Source: an uncultured bacterium
GTDB taxonomy: Bacteria; Planctomycetota; Phycisphaerae; Phycisphaerales; SM1A02
Assembly (NCBI GenBank): GCA_903919715.1
Contig: CAIXJC010000024.1
Span: 62,001-126,000 of the forward strand
Reading direction: 5' to 3'
DNA: 64,000 nucleotides
Shown here: positions 34,959-43,646 of the stretch, one piece after another
Position numbering within the stretch: position 1 is the first letter of the stretch
Layout of the letters: each line of letters starts with the position of its first letter
Position numbers and translations under genes: made by a program
The notes under the pieces: generated by a model
The model's input: the letters and a program-made list of their open reading frames with translations, nothing else
Told to the model about the DNA's origin: nothing
The model's database searches: none

Positions 34959-37900
34959 GCGAATCGAGATATGACACGAGGTCACGAATTTCACGTGGGC
35001 TGAGCAGCGGCGCCATTGGTGGCATCGCTGAGACCGTTCCATATCCCGTCGCAATAACTGCTTGCGGCTCGAGCAATGATTGGAGAATCGCATGTCGGTC
35101 AAGTCGAGATCCAACACCGTCGAGTGCCGGTCCAGCGTGTCCACCGACACCCGCAACAGCGTGACATCGCAGGCACGCCGCCGACGATTGATACATCAAC
35201 ACATCGCGTCCGCGTGACACATCGCCGCCAACGAGCACGTTTGGAGCGAGTGAATCCGTCAGACTCGTTCCAGCCTTCGGCGCAAGAAGCGAAGCAACCT
35301 TTGCGGAATTCGCATCGCCCGTTGCGACTGCGGCATCAATCAAGTCCAGCCGCAGAATTGACGAGACTAAATCCTTATTTAATTGATCGAGCATGACATT
35401 GAGTTGCTGATCAGCACTTTGGCGTGTGGTGGAATCGGATGTTCGCGTTAATTGGCCGAGCAATCGAACGCCAGCCTGCTTCTCCGAATCCGTTCCAGCG
35501 GTGAGCGCCTGATTTGTTTCTTTGAGCGCACGCGCTGGATCAAGCGCCGCCATGTATTGACGCGCAGAAATTCGCAGGTCTGGATCGGACGATACAAGTG
35601 ACGCGTCGAGCGCCTGTCCGAGTGCCTCGTGATTCGCAGCCGCTAATTGCCCAAGGCACGCAACCCTTTCAGCGCTTGGCCTCTTTGAATCAAGCACCGC
35701 GTCAAGATTCGCACGTTGATCAAGTGCGACACCAGATTTCGTCGCTAATTTCATCGAGCCAGCACGAACTTCGCCATCGGAATCTTTCGCCAGACCTGGA
35801 AGATTCATTGTGAGCGCATTGCGAAATGCAACATCATCCCGCGGTGCTGCCGCCAACATGTCCACACGCCCATGTACACGGTCGCGTCGGCCTGGTGTTT
35901 GATATTCGCCAAGCGCCGCGAGCGCTTCCATTCTGATGGCTTTGGGCATTTGGGAATTAGCGGCAATTGATGCGATCGCCGCTGCGCCTTCGCTTCGAGA
36001 TCCATCCGATCCAAGAGTTCCAAGGGCGAGATTTGCAGCGATGGCTCTTCGAGCGAACGCAGAAATATTCGGATCCACTTCGATGTGCCCGATTGGTCGC
36101 TCGAACGATCCGCTTGGCAACTTCCAACCGATCGCCACATGGTTTCCGCCGCCACCTTGCGCATGACGCGCTTCAAGCAAATACTTCGCACCAGCACGCA
36201 GTTGAATCGGCGCGGAAATCTGCGAAGGATCACCCTCCCATCCAGTGGGATCGGAATATCCATCGACTCGGCCGATCACTTGTTTCGATTTCGGCGCACC
36301 ATCTTCTTGAATCGTCAGCACGGAGTGATCGTCGCTTGTCAGAAAGAATTGATACTCACCGTCTGCGGGTGCAATCACGGCTCCGCTCAACCTTTGCAGG
36401 TAGTTGTTTCCATGATCTGAAAATCCAACCGCTTCATTCGCTTCGCCTGTTTCATCTGGGGCGCGATCGAACGCCTTTGCACTCTCGAGCGCTTTCGATG
36501 ACGCTACGGTTTCGTTCTTCCACACTTCTCGCTTGAATGAGATTGGTGTCGCCTTCGCAGGCGACTGAGCATCACTCGAAATTTTGGCGAGTCGCCCACT
36601 CGATGCGGCAAGAGCAGCGAAGCCGCCTGGAATTGGAACATCCCAAATCGCACGCGCTGCCTCAGTCGCGATACGGAAATCTGGATCGAATAAAAATCGC
36701 TGAATCGCAGGATCCTTCTGCCGTCGCATTGCGAGCAGAACTCCAAGACGAACACTCGCAAACTGATCGGCCGAAAGCTCTTGCAGTTTTGCCGAGTCTG
36801 CACATTCAGCAAGTCCGATCACGAGCGCATGACGCAGAAACGCATCCTTCGTGTCGTTCTCAAACAGCGCAGCTGTGAGCGCCGGAATCGCTTCGGTCGT
36901 CACCGATTTGGATTTCAAACCCAGTTGGCCGCACGCAAGGGCACACGCAGCGCGGACTCGGGGACTTTCGTCGGTGATATGTTCGATCAGTTTCGAAGCA
37001 GCAGATATGTATCCGGCGTCGCCAAGCACACGCGCAGTTTGGGTACGCACTTCGGCATCGTCATCGTCGAGCAAGGAAATGATTGGTGCCAGTGGATCTG
37101 GCTGGGTGAGGGCGGTGCAGCGAATGCCGTTCGCCTGCATTCCAAGCGCCCAAATCGCATGAATCTGTGCGAGTTGGCGAAGGCGGTCATTCGTGGGATC
37201 GGCGTCATTGTTTCCATCTGCTTCACCAGCTTGCGCAAGAGCGAGTAGTTGCATTGTGGAGAGTGATCCCATCGATGCAAGCGCAAATTGCGCTCCGCGG
37301 CGCACGCGTAAATCAGGATGCTGCATCAGTGCAATCAACTCGCTGATCGGTCGTACAGAAAATCCAGCCGCCAAAATCGATCGCGTCTGGATCGACGCTG
37401 CACCGTCGCGCATGAGTGGATCCCAGATGGCGTGAATCGCACCTTGTTGTGTTGAGTACCAACCGCCGCCCCAGGCACTGACAAACATTCGCCCATCAGG
37501 ACCGAATGTGATATCAGTCGCAAGCACATTCGTGACGAACGGTTTCGCGCTTGTGACTTTGTATCCCGCGCCATCCATTTCGACTTGAACTGCAATCACG
37601 CTGCTCTGCGTTTCGCTTCCTAGAAAATCGCATAGATAGAAGCGGCGATCCCACTCCTTTGGCATTCCCGTCCCCGGTGTATACGCAAGCCCAGAAGGAC
37701 CACTGCCGATGTGCGCCAAAGGTGGAAGTGTCCATGCTGGATATTGCTGATCGGGACCTGTGCGCAAATGCCAGATCCCTTCTTGATTCCACGGGCCGCG
37801 CTGATTCGCTCCTTCGAGCGTTTGATAATTCATATCCCATCCCGTTTCGCCCTGAGGCATTACGTAGACGAAACGCGCCTTGTCGCCAGCATCCGAATTG

Positions 37901-38736
37901 TTATCGCCAGTGAAGAGATCGCCATATTCGTTGAATGCAAGTTCTTGTGGGTTTCGCAAGCCCGTTGCGAATACTTCCAATTGCGTTCCATCTGGACGAC
38001 ATCGAAAAACTGCGCCAGACTTTGGATCGGCAAGCAGAGTGCCTTCGCGGGTCGTGATTTGATATCCGCGGTCGCCGATCGACCAATAGATTCGACCATC
38101 CATCCCGATCGTCAATCCATGCATGTCATGGCCGCGGAGTGCGGTCCGTACACCGAAGCCGCGAAACATGGATTCAGTTGTGTCAGCTTTCCCATCCGCA
38201 TTCGCATCGCGCAATCGCCAGAGATTTGGAATGCACGTATAAAAAAGATCATTGCCATCGACCAAAATTCCGGCGCCCGTTCCATCAAGTGGATCATGAA
38301 AGTCGCGGGAAAAATTTGTGACTCGATCACCGACGCCGTCGCCGTTGGAATCTTCGACCATTCGGATTCGGTCAGCGAAGGCTGTGTAATAATCCATTCC
38401 ACCCTTGCGCTTGTCTTTCCATTTTTCGTAATAGTGCAATCGGTCGTCAACGGTCTGCGCCGTGAGGTCATCCATCAGCCAGAATGGACTCGAGCGATTG
38501 TCCTCGATACCACGCTCTTGTCGTTCGCTCTCTGCAACAAAGACTCGGCCGTGCGAATCGATGTCAAAAGACACAGGATCCGCCACGAGTGGTTCCTTCG
38601 CGAAGAGTTGGATCTTGAATCCTGCTGGGACAGTCACAGGAGTCGCCTCTTGTTTCTGAACAGTTGGAGTCGCGGGCGTTGCGGCAACCGGCGGCGGCAC
38701 GAACATTATCAGTAGAGACGCGAGGTGTGTCAGCAT
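34939..38736 (-). CDS. Large beta-propeller/HEAT/PA14/cytochrome c protein (PVC membrane-bound dehydrogenase type)
   Basis: The 1265-residue secreted protein has a signal peptide (1-19), an N-terminal propeller of the glucose/sorbosone dehydrogenase-like type (about 35-445; GFKIQLFAKEPLVADPVSFD, ATGLRNPQELAFNEYG), two stretches of HEAT-like helical repeats around 455-730 and 900-1170, a PA14-like domain between them (about 775-890; YQFFLTSDDHSVLTIQEDG), and a C-terminal cytochrome c domain with AACLRCHA (Cys1188, Cys1191, His1192) and possible axial Met1238 or Met1241. This architecture is abundant in Planctomycetota; a role in periplasmic oxidation of sugars is inferred, not shown. Confidence 0.9.
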   Translation of the reverse strand: MLTHLASLLIMFVPPPVAATPATPTVQKQEATPVTVPAGFKIQLFAKEPLVADPVSFDIDSHGRVFVAESERQERGIEDNRSSPFWLMDDLTAQTVDDRLHYYEKWKDKRKGGMDYYTAFADRIRMVEDSNGDGVGDRVTNFSRDFHDPLDGTGAGILVDGNDLFYTCIPNLWRLRDANADGKADTTESMFRGFGVRTALRGHDMHGLTIGMDGRIYWSIGDRGYQITTREGTLLADPKSGAVFRCRPDGTQLEVFATGLRNPQELAFNEYGDLFTGDNNSDAGDKARFVYVMPQGETGWDMNYQTLEGANQRGPWNQEGIWHLRTGPDQQYPAWTLPPLAHIGSGPSGLAYTPGTGMPKEWDRRFYLCDFLGSETQSSVIAVQVEMDGAGYKVTSAKPFVTNVLATDITFGPDGRMFVSAWGGGWYSTQQGAIHAIWDPLMRDGAASIQTRSILAAGFSVRPISELIALMQHPDLRVRRGAQFALASMGSLSTMQLLALAQAGEADGNNDADPTNDRLRQLAQIHAIWALGMQANGIRCTALTQPDPLAPIISLLDDDDAEVRTQTARVLGDAGYISAASKLIEHITDESPRVRAACALACGQLGLKSKSVTTEAIPALTAALFENDTKDAFLRHALVIGLAECADSAKLQELSADQFASVRLGVLLAMRRQKDPAIQRFLFDPDFRIATEAARAIWDVPIPGGFAALAASSGRLAKISSDAQSPAKATPISFKREVWKNETVASSKALESAKAFDRAPDETGEANEAVGFSDHGNNYLQRLSGAVIAPADGEYQFFLTSDDHSVLTIQEDGAPKSKQVIGRVDGYSDPTGWEGDPSQISAPIQLRAGAKYLLEARHAQGGGGNHVAIGWKLPSGSFERPIGHIEVDPNISAFARRAIAANLALGTLGSDGSRSEGAAAIASIAANSQMPKAIRMEALAALGEYQTPGRRDRVHGRVDMLAAAPRDDVAFRNALTMNLPGLAKDSDGEVRAGSMKLATKSGVALDQRANLDAVLDSKRPSAERVACLGQLAAANHEALGQALDASLVSSDPDLRISARQYMAALDPARALKETNQALTAGTDSEKQAGVRLLGQLTRTSDSTTRQSADQQLNVMLDQLNKDLVSSILRLDLIDAAVATGDANSAKVASLLAPKAGTSLTDSLAPNVLVGGDVSRGRDVLMYQSSAACLRCHAVAGVGGHAGPALDGVGSRLDRHAILQSLLEPQAVIATGYGTVSAMPPMAPLLSPREIRDLVSYLDSLKTAPK

Positions 38737-38759
38737 GGAAGAGAGAGTAATTTGAATGC

Positions 38760-39059
38760 GTGAACTCGGAGCAACTCAAAGTGATTCGCGGTCAAGTCGC
38801 GCAAATCGGCGCACGCATTCAGCCGCAACTTCAGCCGCATGAATCGCTTGCACACCGCAATGCATTTGCACATATTTGGCTCGGGGTTAAAACGGTCTTT
38901 GGCGAGCATTGGCGGGAGTCGGGGGTCCCGCAAGAAGTCGGCGCTTTCGTTGCGTGGATTGGGGAAAACCCGAACTCGGATTACGAATCTTTCCCAGGTC
39001 CGGTCACCCCATGCTCGCCACCCCCCGCGAAGCCAGTGGAAAAGGGCTTGTTTGACTAG
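38760..39059 (+). CDS. Small hypothetical protein
   Basis: This 99-residue frame starts with GTG and reads VNSEQLKVIRGQVAQIGARI, continuing with HESLAHRNAFAHIWLGVKTVFG and a C-terminal Pro-rich part. It looks like a soluble helical protein; GAGAGAG lies upstream, about a dozen bases before the GTG. I cannot assign a family. It is divergent from the 1265-residue gene, 23 bases between starts. A minus-strand frame (38730-39215) covers the same bases and is less protein-like. Confidence 0.55.
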   Translation: MNSEQLKVIRGQVAQIGARIQPQLQPHESLAHRNAFAHIWLGVKTVFGEHWRESGVPQEVGAFVAWIGENPNSDYESFPGPVTPCSPPPAKPVEKGLFD

Positions 39060-39138
39060 TCGAGGGTTTGGATTGGCCTTGAATGCCAACAGCTTGTTTT
39101 GCCATTCGCGCAATCTGTGCCATACTTCAAGCGTGAAA

Positions 39139-40686
39139 ATGAAGATCGCTATCGTTGCATGCTCGGTCGTTGTTGTCGCCGCTGCTTGTTTGGCTTGGTC
39201 ACCAACATCCGCCACAATTCTTGGTGGAGGATTGAACGATCAAGTTCAGCCGAAAATGAGCGGGACTACGGACGGCGGTTTCTGCATGTCGTGGTTCGAT
39301 AACGCGACGGGTGGATATGACGTTCGTGCGAATCGATTCAGTGCATCGGGAGCGCCGATGTGGGGTGCAAACGGCGTGCTTGTTGCTGATCGCAGTTTTT
39401 CCTCGACAGTGGATTACAGTTCGTGGGTTGTCGCAGGAAATAAATTTGCAGTGACATATAACGACGATCGCCTTGGTGGCGACCGTATCAGCTGTTCGCT
39501 CTTGTCCGCAACGGGAGAGATTGAGTGGACAGTCACAATGCCAAACCCAACTGCCGCATTCGTTGCCAATCCAAAAGTTTGCCAAGATTCATTCGACAAT
39601 GCGATCTATCTCGCTTGGTATGAGGGCACGGCAGCCAAAGTGCAAAAACTCGATCCGACAACTGGCGCATCGCAGTGGGCTACTGCCGTTGCAATTGCCG
39701 ATGGAACCGCGCAAACAACACCGGCAGATCTCTGGCCCGCTGCAGATGCAACTGGTGGCGTGATGCTTTCGTGCGTGCGCCAAGTTGGATTTTCTGGTGC
39801 AAAAACTATTAAGGCGTGGAGGATTTCTCCTACAGGCGTCGTCGGATGGACTGCGGGAAGCACGGCGCCTTCTGTCGTGTTTTCATCCAGCTCATTGCAG
39901 TTTGGAAATTATCCCAATTGCCAATCGATTTATGGAATTGGATATGTTTTCTGCTGGTACACATCGGGTCCGCTGCAGTCATATGTTCAGTTCATGAACA
40001 TGAATGGTGTTGCGCAATTTGGCGCGAATGGTGCGGCAGTGACATCGACAACCACACTCAATCGGGTCAGCCCGACATTCGCAGCCGATGGTGCAGGGGA
40101 TCGCCTCTATGTCGTCTGGCCAGAGCAAGTTCCAAATACTTCTACATATAGCGTCGCAGCGCAGTCATTCGCTCTTCACGGAACTGGCGTGCGATTGTGG
40201 GGAGAATCTGGCGCAAATCTCTTGCCGCCAACGACTCTCTATTCCGCTGACTTCACCGCAGTCCGCGGCGGAGGAGGCGCAACATTCGCATGGCAGTCAT
40301 CAACGGCATATGGACAAACATCGCTTTACGCCCGCCGATTGAACGATGACGGTACTGACGCGTGGCAGAGCGGCACCGTGCTTGTCGATGGCGTGAGCAG
40401 CAAAAGTAAAATGGTTTCATATCGTCAATCAGCCGCAACGGTCGTGGTGTGGAGCGATGGGGCCACTGGAGTTGCTGACATCAAGGGACAGCGCATCGGT
40501 AACAATGGTGTGATTGGAGCGAATCCGATTTCGCCAGGCGATCTGAATCAGGACGGCATCGTCAATGGAATGGATCTCGCACTTGTGCTTGCAGGCTGGG
40601 GAACCAACAATGCACAAGCGGATTACAACCACGACGGCCTCGTCGATGGATCTGATCTGGCAGGAGTGCTCGCAGACTGGAGTTGA
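39139..40686 (+). CDS. Secreted protein with dockerin-like C-terminus
   Basis: The 515-residue protein has a signal peptide (MKIAIVACSVVVVAAACLAW, 1-20) followed by a repetitive beta-rich body in which W and G recur with runs such as YDVRANRFSASGAPMWGANG and ADRLYVVWPEQ-like segments, probably a propeller. The C-terminus has two dockerin-like loops, DLNQDGIVNGMDLALVLAGWG and DYNHDGLVDGSDLAGVLADW. The function is unknown. GTG at 39133 is an alternative start two codons earlier. The gene converges with fcl, 22 bases between stops. Confidence 0.8.
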   Translation: MKIAIVACSVVVVAAACLAWSPTSATILGGGLNDQVQPKMSGTTDGGFCMSWFDNATGGYDVRANRFSASGAPMWGANGVLVADRSFSSTVDYSSWVVAGNKFAVTYNDDRLGGDRISCSLLSATGEIEWTVTMPNPTAAFVANPKVCQDSFDNAIYLAWYEGTAAKVQKLDPTTGASQWATAVAIADGTAQTTPADLWPAADATGGVMLSCVRQVGFSGAKTIKAWRISPTGVVGWTAGSTAPSVVFSSSSLQFGNYPNCQSIYGIGYVFCWYTSGPLQSYVQFMNMNGVAQFGANGAAVTSTTTLNRVSPTFAADGAGDRLYVVWPEQVPNTSTYSVAAQSFALHGTGVRLWGESGANLLPPTTLYSADFTAVRGGGGATFAWQSSTAYGQTSLYARRLNDDGTDAWQSGTVLVDGVSSKSKMVSYRQSAATVVVWSDGATGVADIKGQRIGNNGVIGANPISPGDLNQDGIVNGMDLALVLAGWGTNNAQADYNHDGLVDGSDLAGVLADWS

Positions 40687-40708
40687 TTTTCACGATGGCG
40701 TGATTGGT

Positions 40709-41668
40709 TCAACGCCTTTGATTGGTGCGATACCAATCAATAGTCGTCGCAATGCCTGTTTCGAATTCGATCTTCGAGCTCCATCCCAAAATTGACGCAG
40801 CGCGTGAGACGTCCAGGCATCGGCGGGGTTGTCCATCAGGTTTGGAAGCATCCCAGCGAATTTCGCCTTTGAAACCAGACAGCTTTGCGATCAGCGCAAC
40901 AAGGTCGCGTATCAAGATTTCGCGTCCGCTTCCAAGATTGATCGGCTCGGGAGTGTCGAGAACTTCTGCTGCGCGAATGACTCCTTCGGCGGCGTCGTCA
41001 ACATAGAGGAACTCTCGACTCGCAGAACCAGTGCCCCAGCAATCGATATGACCAGCGGACGCATCAGCCGCTTCGACGCATTTCTTGATGAGCGCTGGAA
41101 TGACATGCGAGGTGTTCGCATTGAAGTTGTCGCCAGGGCCATACAAATTGACGGGCAACACATACGTTGACTTCAATCCGTATTGACGGTTGTACCCATC
41201 GAGCATGACCATCGCTGCTTTTTTCGCAATGCCGTATGGCGCATTCGTCTCTTCTGGATAGCCGTTCCATAAATCACTCTCGTGGAATGGAACAGGCGTC
41301 ATTTTTGGATATGCGCAGATGGTCCCGATTTGCACAAATTTTCCAAGGCCTTTCTGCCTCGCATGTTCGATCAGATGAAGTGCCATCGCCATGTTGGCGA
41401 AGAAGTACCGTCCAGGGTTGCGCATGTTGGCACCGATGCCGCCCACTTCTGCAGCAAGATGGAATACAACGTCTGGGCGCATTTCGGCATACATGCGTGC
41501 GACATCGCTTTCGTGGGTCAAGTCAAACTGCTCACGTCGCGGGACGAGAATCTCGTCCGCCCCACGTTGACGCAACTTCTCTACGACGATGCTCCCGAGA
41601 AAACCAGCACCTCCAGTGACGACGATGCGCGCGCCAGAAAATGGACTTGAAATGGAGGAGATCGTCAT
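40709..41668 (-). CDS. fcl: GDP-L-fucose synthase
   Basis: The enzyme (WcaG) epimerises and reduces GDP-4-keto-6-deoxy-mannose to GDP-L-fucose with NADPH. The 319-residue extended SDR protein has the cofactor loop GGAGFLG (19-25), [12 protein letters not shown] (71-82), the catalytic Tyr145/Lys149 in PYGIAKKA, and [13 protein letters not shown]. Ser of the catalytic triad lies in a GTICAYP segment where GSSCIYP is usual, so the usual Ser is Thr. ATG 41668 gives the standard N-terminus. It is divergent from gmd, which supplies its substrate. Confidence 0.93.
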   Translation of the reverse strand: MTISSISSPFSGARIVVTGGAGFLGSIVVEKLRQRGADEILVPRREQFDLTHESDVARMYAEMRPDVVFHLAAEVGGIGANMRNPGRYFFANMAMALHLIEHARQKGLGKFVQIGTICAYPKMTPVPFHESDLWNGYPEETNAPYGIAKKAAMVMLDGYNRQYGLKSTYVLPVNLYGPGDNFNANTSHVIPALIKKCVEAADASAGHIDCWGTGSASREFLYVDDAAEGVIRAAEVLDTPEPINLGSGREILIRDLVALIAKLSGFKGEIRWDASKPDGQPRRCLDVSRAASILGWSSKIEFETGIATTIDWYRTNQRR

Positions 41669-41763
41669 GACAGATGAAAAGGTATCGACTTTCGAACTCT
41701 CCGCCGATAGACCAACGAAAGTCTCGCAGATTCGTCTATCCTCCGATTCGTGAGGAGCGCACA
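41669..41763. promoter_or_regulatory. Divergent fcl-gmd promoter region with paired inverted repeats
   Basis: Two perfect inverted repeats interleave here: GACTTTCG (41687-41694) with CGAAAGTC (41716-41723), and GATAGAC (41706-41712) with GTCTATC (41734-41740). Both have a 21-base spacer. GAGGAG at 41752-41757 serves as gmd ribosome binding site. The repeats may be operators for both genes; no regulator is known. Confidence 0.45.
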
Positions 41764-42813
41764 ATGAAGAAGGCAATCATCACTGGAATCACAGGACAAG
41801 ACGGCAGTTATCTTGCCGAACTTCTGCTTGCGAAGGGCTATGAAGTTCATGGAATCATTCGCCGCAGTTCCAGTTTCAACACGGAGCGTCTCGATCACAT
41901 CTATCAAGACCCGCACGAACACGGCGCACGCCTGAAATTGCATTATGGCGATTTGACCGACGGAATTGGTTTGACCGAAGTCATTCGCAAAGCGAATCCA
42001 GATGAGGTGTACAACCTCGGCGCACAGAGTCATGTGCGAGTCAGTTTCGATCAGCCGGTTTATACCGTTGACACGGTCGCGACTGGCACGATGCGACTCT
42101 TGGAAGCGATTCGATCATTCCAAGAGCAGTCTGGAAAGCAAGTTCGTTTCTATCAAGCAAGTTCCAGCGAAATGTTTGGTCAAGTTGCGGAGATTCCTCA
42201 GAAAGAATCGACGCCGTTTCATCCACGGTCGCCCTATGGATGCGCAAAGGCTTTTTCACATTGGATCACCGTGAATTACCGCGAGAGTTATGGAATCCAC
42301 GCGAGTTGTGGAATCCTGTTCAATCACGAAAGCCCAAGACGTGGCGAGACATTTGTGACACGCAAGATCACCAGAGCGGCTGGGCGAATCAAGTTGGGAA
42401 TGCAGAAGAAGCTTTATCTTGGAAACCTCGACGCAATGCGCGACTGGGGATTTGCTGGTGAATATGTTGATGCGATGTGGCGAATGTTGCAGCAACCCAA
42501 GCCTGGCGATTTCGTGATTGCGACAGGAAAAATGATTTCAGTCCGAACATTCTGCGATCTCGCATTCGCTCGCCTTGGGCTGGATGCGAAAGATTTCGTT
42601 GAGATTGATCCGCGCTATTTCCGCCCTGCGGAAGTCGAACAATTGCTTGGAGATGCGTCGAAGGCGCAGCGAGAATTGAAATGGCAAGCAAAGTGCACCG
42701 TCGAAGAACTGGCGGCAATGATGGTCGATACAGATTTAGAACTCGCACGGCGCGAGAAGACGCTTCGCGATGCGGGCCACGAAATGCCTGCGGGCGTTAG
42801 CCACGACCAATGA
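41764..42813 (+). CDS. gmd: GDP-mannose 4,6-dehydratase
   Basis: Gmd converts GDP-D-mannose to GDP-4-keto-6-deoxy-D-mannose, the precursor of GDP-L-fucose and GDP-rhamnose. The 349-residue protein has [15 protein letters not shown] (8-22), [35 protein letters not shown], the catalytic YGCAKAF, and [16 protein letters not shown], all diagnostic. The start at 41764 follows GAGGAG with good spacing. It stands head to head with fcl and converges on a methyltransferase gene only 3 bases away. Confidence 0.96.
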   Translation: MKKAIITGITGQDGSYLAELLLAKGYEVHGIIRRSSSFNTERLDHIYQDPHEHGARLKLHYGDLTDGIGLTEVIRKANPDEVYNLGAQSHVRVSFDQPVYTVDTVATGTMRLLEAIRSFQEQSGKQVRFYQASSSEMFGQVAEIPQKESTPFHPRSPYGCAKAFSHWITVNYRESYGIHASCGILFNHESPRRGETFVTRKITRAAGRIKLGMQKKLYLGNLDAMRDWGFAGEYVDAMWRMLQQPKPGDFVIATGKMISVRTFCDLAFARLGLDAKDFVEIDPRYFRPAEVEQLLGDASKAQRELKWQAKCTVEELAAMMVDTDLELARREKTLRDAGHEMPAGVSHDQ

Positions 42814-42816
42814 GAA

Positions 42817-43566
42817 TCAGCGCGGTCGCGCGGGGGATCGTCGCGCAAAGATTAAAAGGCTCGAACGAAACGGTGGCGGAACGAGCGGGTGAAGCCAAGC
42901 CATAACTCGAAACAATTGATGTGAAAATTGAAAATAGCTCGGTTCGCCCTGAATGCCATAAATACAGCAATCAAATCCGCGGTTTCGCAGCGCGTTTCGA
43001 AGGCTGGTTCGTGTGTTCATTCGATAGACCGTTGGAAAGACATCTTCTGCCTTGCGCTCGCTTTGGACGTACCCAACAACTTTGGCGTGAGCCTTATTTG
43101 GAACGAGTCGAGCAGCGAGAGCGGGATAGCCCCATTTGTTTGGTGTCCGTGCCGCAAAGACTCCCGTGGGAGAGAGCACGCGGTCAAGTTCTGCAACGAA
43201 AGCTTCAGGATTCGAGACGTGCTCTAGCACGTGATCTGCAAATACAAGGTCGGCGAGACCAGATTCGATAGGCCAAACAAAGTCTGGCCCGATCTGGCGA
43301 TATTCATTTAGAAATGGATTTCCATGTGCTGCGCTATCAACATCGATTCCGATGACACGACGCCCCGCGCCACGCAGATCTGCGAGCGATTTTCGATATT
43401 GCGAAGGATCTTCGAGATGCCTGCCGCGGCCACATCCAACATCGACGATGACGCGACTCTCTTTTGCAAGTGCTTGAAGGCGGGAAAAAAATTCAATCGT
43501 CCCATCAACACGGGAAAATCCACCGTAGGCGTTTTCGGGATAGACGTCATTGAATCGAGCGGACAT
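42817..43566 (-). CDS. Class I SAM-dependent methyltransferase
   Basis: The 249-residue protein has SAM motif I VDVGCGRGRH (41-50), the acidic end of strand 2 VIGIDVD, and the motif LADLVFADHVLEHVSNPEAF (Methyltransf_11 type), then the post-motif RVLSPTGVFAARTPN. In this setting it may methylate a sugar or polysaccharide precursor, but the substrate is not shown. Its tail is basic (FARRSPARPR). Confidence 0.85.
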   Translation of the reverse strand: MSARFNDVYPENAYGGFSRVDGTIEFFSRLQALAKESRVIVDVGCGRGRHLEDPSQYRKSLADLRGAGRRVIGIDVDSAAHGNPFLNEYRQIGPDFVWPIESGLADLVFADHVLEHVSNPEAFVAELDRVLSPTGVFAARTPNKWGYPALAARLVPNKAHAKVVGYVQSERKAEDVFPTVYRMNTRTSLRNALRNRGFDCCIYGIQGEPSYFQFSHQLFRVMAWLHPLVPPPFRSSLLIFARRSPARPR

Positions 43567-43646
43567 AGGGTGAAAGAGTAACTGGATCTCAATTCCTGCG
43601 TGACGCGCCCATTCGAATCAGTCGTGGCAGCTCACAGGTCATTCAA

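Noticed and set aside
38730-39215. Minus-strand frame of 161 codons between the dehydrogenase-like and dockerin genes
   Set aside because: It covers the 5' ends of two plus-strand genes and the start of a minus-strand gene, and its composition (Cys, Arg and Phe scattered) looks like a shadow frame.
31087-40686. Dockerin-like C-termini as evidence of a cellulosome
   Set aside because: No cohesin domain is seen, and such C-termini are common in secreted Phycisphaerae proteins, so a sorting or anchoring tag is more likely.
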